NCBI GenBank assembly: GCA_937911965.1
Contig: CALDPL010000341.1
Coordinates: 1 to 9,785 of the forward strand
DNA length: 9,785 bases
Direction of reading: 5' to 3'
Source: an uncultured Allomuricauda sp.
Lineage (GTDB): Bacteria; Bacteroidota; Bacteroidia; Flavobacteriales; Flavobacteriaceae
Part shown: positions 7,403 through 9,785 of the stretch, one piece after another
Layout: the number at the start of each line of letters is the position of its first letter
Position numbering within the stretch: the stretch's first letter is position 1
Translations under genes and position numbers: made by a program
The notes under the pieces: model-generated
Databases searched by the model: none
What the model was told of the DNA's origin: nothing
The model's input: only the letters and a program-made list of their open reading frames with translations

Positions 7403-7721
7403 ATAGCTCGGAAGGGGACAAAGGTAAGAACCAAAGCCTTAAGTTTTTTATCAACCTATATTAATATCCATTATTAACATGAATTTATTGAAAAGTAAAT
7501 GTTTCCTGAATGTTAATTACAGTTAAAAAATGGTTCAAAGCCGGGGATTACTTTTTGATGGATTTGGGTTGAAACATTCAATAATTATGCTATTGGCCCT
7601 ATTTATTGAAATATCAAAATATAGTTATGGAACTTTATCCCTAAACGATCAACAATTTGGTGATTTTGATAATCCGTTGGTCCGTAGAACAATGTAAATA
7701 TTCCCTTCTTTTTGTGAACAG

Positions 7722-7749
7722 TTGCAAATAAAAAGATATCGTACTTTTG
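7722..7749 (+). promoter_or_regulatory. Predicted promoter for rpiB
   Basis: TTG (7722-7724), a 17-base spacer and TACTTTTG (7742-7749) match the Bacteroidota promoter pattern. The box ends 25 bases before the rpiB ATG, so the leader would be short. Confidence 0.6.
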
Positions 7750-7774
7750 TGGGAACCTCTTTAAAGCAAAAGTC

Positions 7775-8206
7775 ATGAAGATAAGCATAGGAAACGATCA
7801 CGCCGGAACCGAGTATAAATTGGCGATTGTCGGACTTTTGAAATCCAAGGGAATCGAGGTCACAAATTATGGGACCGATGGAGTGGATTCCGTGGATTAT
7901 CCGGATTTTACCCATCCCGTGGCCCAGGATGTGGAGGAAGGAAAGGCCGATTTTGGGATTGTGGTCTGCGGCAGTGGCAATGGGGCCACCATGACGATCA
8001 ACAAGCACCAAAAGGTCCGGGGAGCCCTCTGCTGGAACAAGGAAATCACCCAATTGGCCCGGGAGCACAATGATGCCAACATCCTGAGCCTTCCCGCCCG
8101 TTTTATAGCCCTTCCACAGGCATTGGACATGGTGGAAACCTTTTTGAACACCAAATTCGAAGGGGGAAGGCACGAGCGGAGGATCGAGAAGATTCCCTGC
8201 AATTGA
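7775..8206 (+). CDS. rpiB: Ribose-5-phosphate isomerase B
   Basis: RpiB interconverts ribose 5-phosphate and ribulose 5-phosphate in the non-oxidative pentose phosphate pathway; some family members also act on allose 6-phosphate. The 143-residue length is normal for the RpiB/LacAB family. Visible features are the N-terminal phosphate-binding and active-site NDHAG (7-11), VDYPDF around 40-45, the catalytic cysteine in CGSGNG (65-70, Cys65), CWNKE, His98 in AREHND, and the C-terminal GRHERRIEKI (131-140), whose Arg residues bind phosphate. CGSGNG in place of the CGTGIG of enterobacteria is the usual Bacteroidota form as I recall it. The gene is the first on the plus strand after the AT-rich region and faces away from rnr. 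Confidence 0.95.
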   Translation: MKISIGNDHAGTEYKLAIVGLLKSKGIEVTNYGTDGVDSVDYPDFTHPVAQDVEEGKADFGIVVCGSGNGATMTINKHQKVRGALCWNKEITQLAREHNDANILSLPARFIALPQALDMVETFLNTKFEGGRHERRIEKIPCN

Positions 8207-8216
8207 TGGATTCCAG

Positions 8217-8238
8217 GCCATCAGAACCATGGCTTTTT
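8217..8238 (+). terminator. Possible weak terminator after rpiB
   Basis: GCCAT / ATGGC forms a 5-bp stem with loop CAGAACC, followed by five T residues (8234-8238), in the 70-base gap between rpiB and the acetyltransferase gene. The stem is short, so read-through into the next gene is likely. Confidence 0.3.
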
Positions 8239-8276
8239 CCAGGCTGTATTGTTAATAACCCAAGGGAAACCGGGCC

Positions 8277-8720
8277 ATGGAAATCCAAATAAAATCCTTT
8301 GAAGAACTGACCAATGCCGAGCTGTATGGAATATTGCGGCTCAGAGGCGAAGTATTTGTGGTGGAACAACAGTGTGCCTACCAGGATGTGGACAATCTGG
8401 ATCAAAGGGCAATTCATTTGATGCTGATTTATGGAAGTGAATTGTTGGGTTATGCCCGTATCTTCAAACCCGGGGAACTTTATGAAAATGCGGCCATTGG
8501 TCGGGTGGTGGTATCCCCGAAGCATCGGGGCAAGGCCCATGGGAGAAAACTCATGGAGGCTTCCATGGCCTGGATCAGGGATGGTTTTCAAAATGCAGGG
8601 ATTGAGATATCCGCCCAGGCCCATCTTATTTCCTTTTATTCATCCCTGGGATTCAACGAGGCCGGGGAGGAGTATTTGGAGGATGGGATTCCGCATGTGA
8701 GGATGGTGTGTGTCAGCTGA
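8277..8720 (+). CDS. ElaA-like GNAT N-acetyltransferase
   Basis: This 147-residue protein is of the GNAT fold and would transfer an acetyl group from acetyl-CoA to an unknown amine. It resembles ElaA along its length. It has LRLRGEVFVVEQQCAYQDVD (residues 20-39, ElaA-type EVFVVEQ..YQDVD), GYARIF (58-63), the strand IGRVVVSPKHRGKAHGRKLM with the acetyl-CoA loop RGKAHG (about 83-88), SAQAHLISFYSSLGF (about 112-126) and the C-terminal EDGIPHVRM. The ATG at 8277 places the start at the usual distance from the first motif. The gene lies 70 bases after rpiB and could be co-transcribed with it. ElaA's substrate is not established, so no physiological role is proposed. Confidence 0.9.
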   Translation: MEIQIKSFEELTNAELYGILRLRGEVFVVEQQCAYQDVDNLDQRAIHLMLIYGSELLGYARIFKPGELYENAAIGRVVVSPKHRGKAHGRKLMEASMAWIRDGFQNAGIEISAQAHLISFYSSLGFNEAGEEYLEDGIPHVRMVCVS

Positions 8721-8796
8721 GCAAATCTAAAGCAGATTATCCATATTGGGCTTTGTGTCATCTGCCAAATCTTGTCAATTGGAAATATGATATAAT

Positions 8797-8829
8797 TATT
8801 GTACAAGAAAATGTACAATATTATGTACT
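8797..8829 (+). promoter_or_regulatory. YefM-type operator with three TGTACA-like hexamers
   Basis: TGTACA occurs at 8800-8805 and 8812-8817, and TGTACT at 8824-8829, so hexamers start at exact 12-base steps. The first two form the larger inverted repeat TATTGTACA-AGAAAA-TGTACAATA. In E. coli the YefM-YoeB operator is built on TGTACA core motifs 12 bp apart, so this is very likely the autoregulatory site of the antitoxin remnant that begins 9 bases downstream. A TATAAT at 8791-8796 abuts it. Confidence 0.8.
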
Positions 8830-8838
8830 TAAAAAACA

Positions 8839-9114
8839 ATGATTATGAGAGCAATAACAATTTCAACACTTCGAAAGAATATGAAAAAATACTTTGACCT
8901 TGTTACAAAGTCAATGGAGGTGATTGTTGTGCTATGAAGCAAAAGTGATGATGCAGTTGTCATAATGTCTATTAACGAGTATAATTCATTAAAGGAAACG
9001 GAACACTTATTATCCACCAAGGCCAATAGAAACAGACTAATGGAATCGATTGAACAAATCGATAGTGGGGAATTGGTTGAGTATAATGAAGATGAATTGA
9101 ATATGGCTCTCTAA
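8839..9114 (+). pseudogene. yefM: YefM/Phd-family antitoxin with internal stop
   Basis: The frame from ATG 8839 (or ATG 8845) to TAA 9112-9114 encodes a 91-codon Phd/YefM antitoxin except for one in-frame TGA at 8935-8937 (codon 33). The N-terminal part, ITISTLRKNMKKYFDLV...EVIVV, is the DNA-binding dimer fold. The downstream part, [20 protein letters not shown], is the family's most typical stretch, followed by an acidic toxin-binding tail. The family usually reads VVPRSK where this sequence reads VVL-stop-SK, so CGA to TGA (and CCA to CTA) would explain it. A 32-residue fragment alone should not neutralise a toxin. Internal restart, for example at the ATG in VIMSI, cannot be excluded but would lose the DNA-binding part. 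The stop abuts the toxin ATG (TAA-ATG). Confidence 0.85.
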
Positions 9115-9213
9115 ATGAATATTGATTTTACAAAACACGGTTGGGAAGATTTTGCGTATTGGTTGGAAAATGACCCAGATATAGCCATCAGAATAAAAGA
9201 TTCATTGACTTAG
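9115..9213 (+). pseudogene. yoeB: YoeB/Txe toxin remnant, truncated by an insertion sequence
   Basis: The ATG at 9115 follows directly on the antitoxin stop. The first 32 codons, MNIDFTKHGWEDFAYW and ENDPDIAIRIK, match the N-terminus of YoeB/Txe mRNA interferases (about 85 residues, with the WEDY.YW segment). The frame ends in TAG at 9211-9213, just where GC-richer insertion-sequence DNA begins. The missing two thirds would hold the catalytic Glu, Arg and C-terminal His of this RelE-fold endoribonuclease, so the product cannot be active. The rest of the gene may lie beyond the right end of the insertion sequence, outside the window. Confidence 0.85.
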
Positions 9214-9237
9214 GCACATAGTCAATAACGATAAAAG

Positions 9238-9250
9238 CCCTAAATTAGGG
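9238..9250. repeat. Palindrome in the insertion-sequence leader
   Basis: CCCTAA-A-TTAGGG is a perfect palindrome around a single A, 19 bases before the transposase ATG. It could be an RNA hairpin that limits transposase translation from outside transcripts, as in many insertion sequences, or a transposase-binding site. Confidence 0.5.
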
Positions 9251-9268
9251 GAAACAATCATAGACAAC

Positions 9269-9785
9269 ATGGAGCAAAGGTTCAAGAGCCTATCGATTTT
9301 TGAGTTTCAGTCCCGTTTTCCGGACAAGGACAGTTGCCTCTCCCACTTGGCGGAGCTCAAGTGGGCCAACGGTTACGAATGCCCCAAATGCGGGCATGGC
9401 AGCAGTTGCGCCGGCTCCACGGCCCACTCGCGCCAGTGTTCCCGTTGCCGCTATGTGGAGTCCCCCACGGCCGGGACCCTCTTCCACAAGGTCAAGTTCG
9501 ACCTGGTCAAGGCCTTTTGGATCGTGTACTTCGTCTCGACCAACAAGAAGGGGTTCTCCTCCACCGAGCTTGCCCGCAAGCTGGACCTGGGGCAGAAGAC
9601 CTGCTGGCGGTTCAAGAGGAAGGTGATCAGGGCCATGAAGAGCTCGGGCAACCATCCCATAACGGGGTGCGCGGAGGTCGACGGGACGGTCTTCGGCCAG
9701 CAGGAGGAGGGCGTCCGGGGCCGGGAGAACGGAGCCAAGAAGCTCGTGGTGGTCGGCATCGAGAAGAAGGCCGTGCTGCTGGGCA
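9269..9785 (+). CDS. IS1595-family transposase (5' part)
   Basis: The frame is open from ATG 9269 to the window end (172 codons visible). It begins with an N-terminal domain containing FEFQSRFPDKDSCLSHLAELKW (about 11-32), then a zinc ribbon with CPKC (about 38-41) and CSRC (about 57-60), followed by an AGTLFHKVKF segment and the ELARKLDLGQKTCWRFKRKV helix-turn-helix-like stretch. The catalytic ISXO2-like domain starts at AEVDGTVFG (about 138-146), which should hold the first Asp of the DDE/DDN triad. The other acidic or Asn residues are beyond the window. The visible part has no frameshift or stop, so the element may be active or recently arrived. Codons are strongly GC-ending, unlike the toxin-antitoxin genes beside it. 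Confidence 0.92.
   Translation, partial: MEQRFKSLSIFEFQSRFPDKDSCLSHLAELKWANGYECPKCGHGSSCAGSTAHSRQCSRCRYVESPTAGTLFHKVKFDLVKAFWIVYFVSTNKKGFSSTELARKLDLGQKTCWRFKRKVIRAMKSSGNHPITGCAEVDGTVFGQQEEGVRGRENGAKKLVVVGIEKKAVLLG

Larger units (their letters stand above)
7194..7774. other. AT-rich divergent intergenic region; candidate replication origin
   Basis: These 581 bases between diverging rnr and rpiB hold no credible gene. The region is very AT-rich: 7441-7500 has 10 G/C in 60. It contains a perfect DnaA box (7394-7402), one-mismatch forms TTATCAACA (7266-7274) and TTATTAACA (7471-7479), weaker TTATCAACC (7448) and TTATCCCTA (7635), an AT stretch at 7280-7320, five ATG triplets in a row (7319-7333), and inverted repeats TTAATA/TATTAA (7461-7477) and CTTGG...CCAAG (7232-7255). 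Near rpiB there is a clear promoter. An origin role is an inference. The alternative is a long regulatory region in which the boxes arise from base composition. Confidence 0.35.
9213..9785 (+). mobile_element. IS1595-family insertion sequence, left part
   Basis: The toxin homology stops near 9205-9212 and a new sequence starts, most likely at GGCACATAG (from 9213). A transposase ORF follows 55 bases later and runs off the window. The exact left end is a guess because the right inverted repeat is not in view. If the element starts at 9213, the 8 bases TTGACTTA (9205-9212) would be the target duplication, since IS1595 elements commonly make 8-bp duplications. Base composition changes sharply: 22 G/C in 60 at 9001-9060 against 45 in 60 at 9661-9720. 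Confidence 0.8.

Noticed and set aside
7749..7778. A possible GTG-started leader peptide overlapping the rpiB ATG as ATGA
   Set aside because: Its GTG begins on the last base of the -7 box, upstream of any expected transcript start, so it should not be transcribed from that promoter.
7603..7788. A 61-codon minus-strand frame in the AT-rich intergenic region
   Set aside because: It overlaps the rpiB promoter and start, is rich in Phe, Ile and Lys as AT-rich DNA gives by chance, and has no recognisable motif.
7649..8230. A 193-codon minus-strand frame opposite rpiB
   Set aside because: rpiB on the plus strand has all its family motifs, and the antisense translation matches nothing I recognise.
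8732..8765. GCAGAT ... ATCTGC inverted repeat after the acetyltransferase gene
   Set aside because: The arms are 6 bases with a 22-base loop and no T-run follows, so it is not a convincing terminator.
1..9785. CRISPR array or complete defence or biosynthetic system
   Set aside because: No regularly spaced repeats and no cas, restriction, retron or synthetase genes are visible. The only defence-like locus is the decayed toxin-antitoxin pair.

Overview
The window looks like the chromosome of a marine-type flavobacterium (Bacteroidota, probably Flavobacteriaceae). Four things point there: a SprB-like type IX secretion substrate followed by a PorP/SprF gene; promoters of the TTG-N17/18-TAnnTTTG kind instead of the proteobacterial -35/-10; start sites without clear Shine-Dalgarno sequences; and protein sequences (FolB, RpiB, RNase R, DUF2807) of Bacteroidota type. 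The genus cannot be fixed from the sequence alone.

Layout. Positions 1-2876 (+): the 3' end of a large Cys-containing SprB-repeat adhesin with a type B type IX sorting domain, then its likely outer-membrane partner of the PorP/SprF family. Positions 2873-3610 (+): folB (folate pathway), then two tandem but clearly different tRNA-Cys(GCA) genes, each behind its own TAnnTTTG box, closed by a strong intrinsic terminator. Positions 3609-7193 (-): a probable operon transcribed rnr (RNase R), a DUF2807 envelope protein, and a LysE-type exporter. Positions 7194-7774: a long, very AT-rich divergent intergenic region with a perfect DnaA box and several near matches. Positions 7775-8720 (+): rpiB and an ElaA-like GNAT acetyltransferase. 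Positions 8797-9213 (+): a decayed YefM-YoeB toxin-antitoxin locus. Its operator is still well preserved (three TGTACA-type hexamers at 12-bp steps), but the antitoxin has an in-frame stop and the toxin is cut short. Positions about 9213-9785 (+): the left end of an IS1595-family insertion sequence, GC-rich compared with its surroundings, running off the window.

Most of the window is housekeeping DNA, and I do not see a complete new defence or biosynthetic system. The items most worth a second look are the first tRNA-Cys, which keeps a compensated cloverleaf but has C instead of the near-universal U33; the AT-rich DnaA-box region between the diverging rnr and rpiB genes, a candidate replication origin; and the toxin-antitoxin locus inactivated by both a nonsense mutation and an IS.
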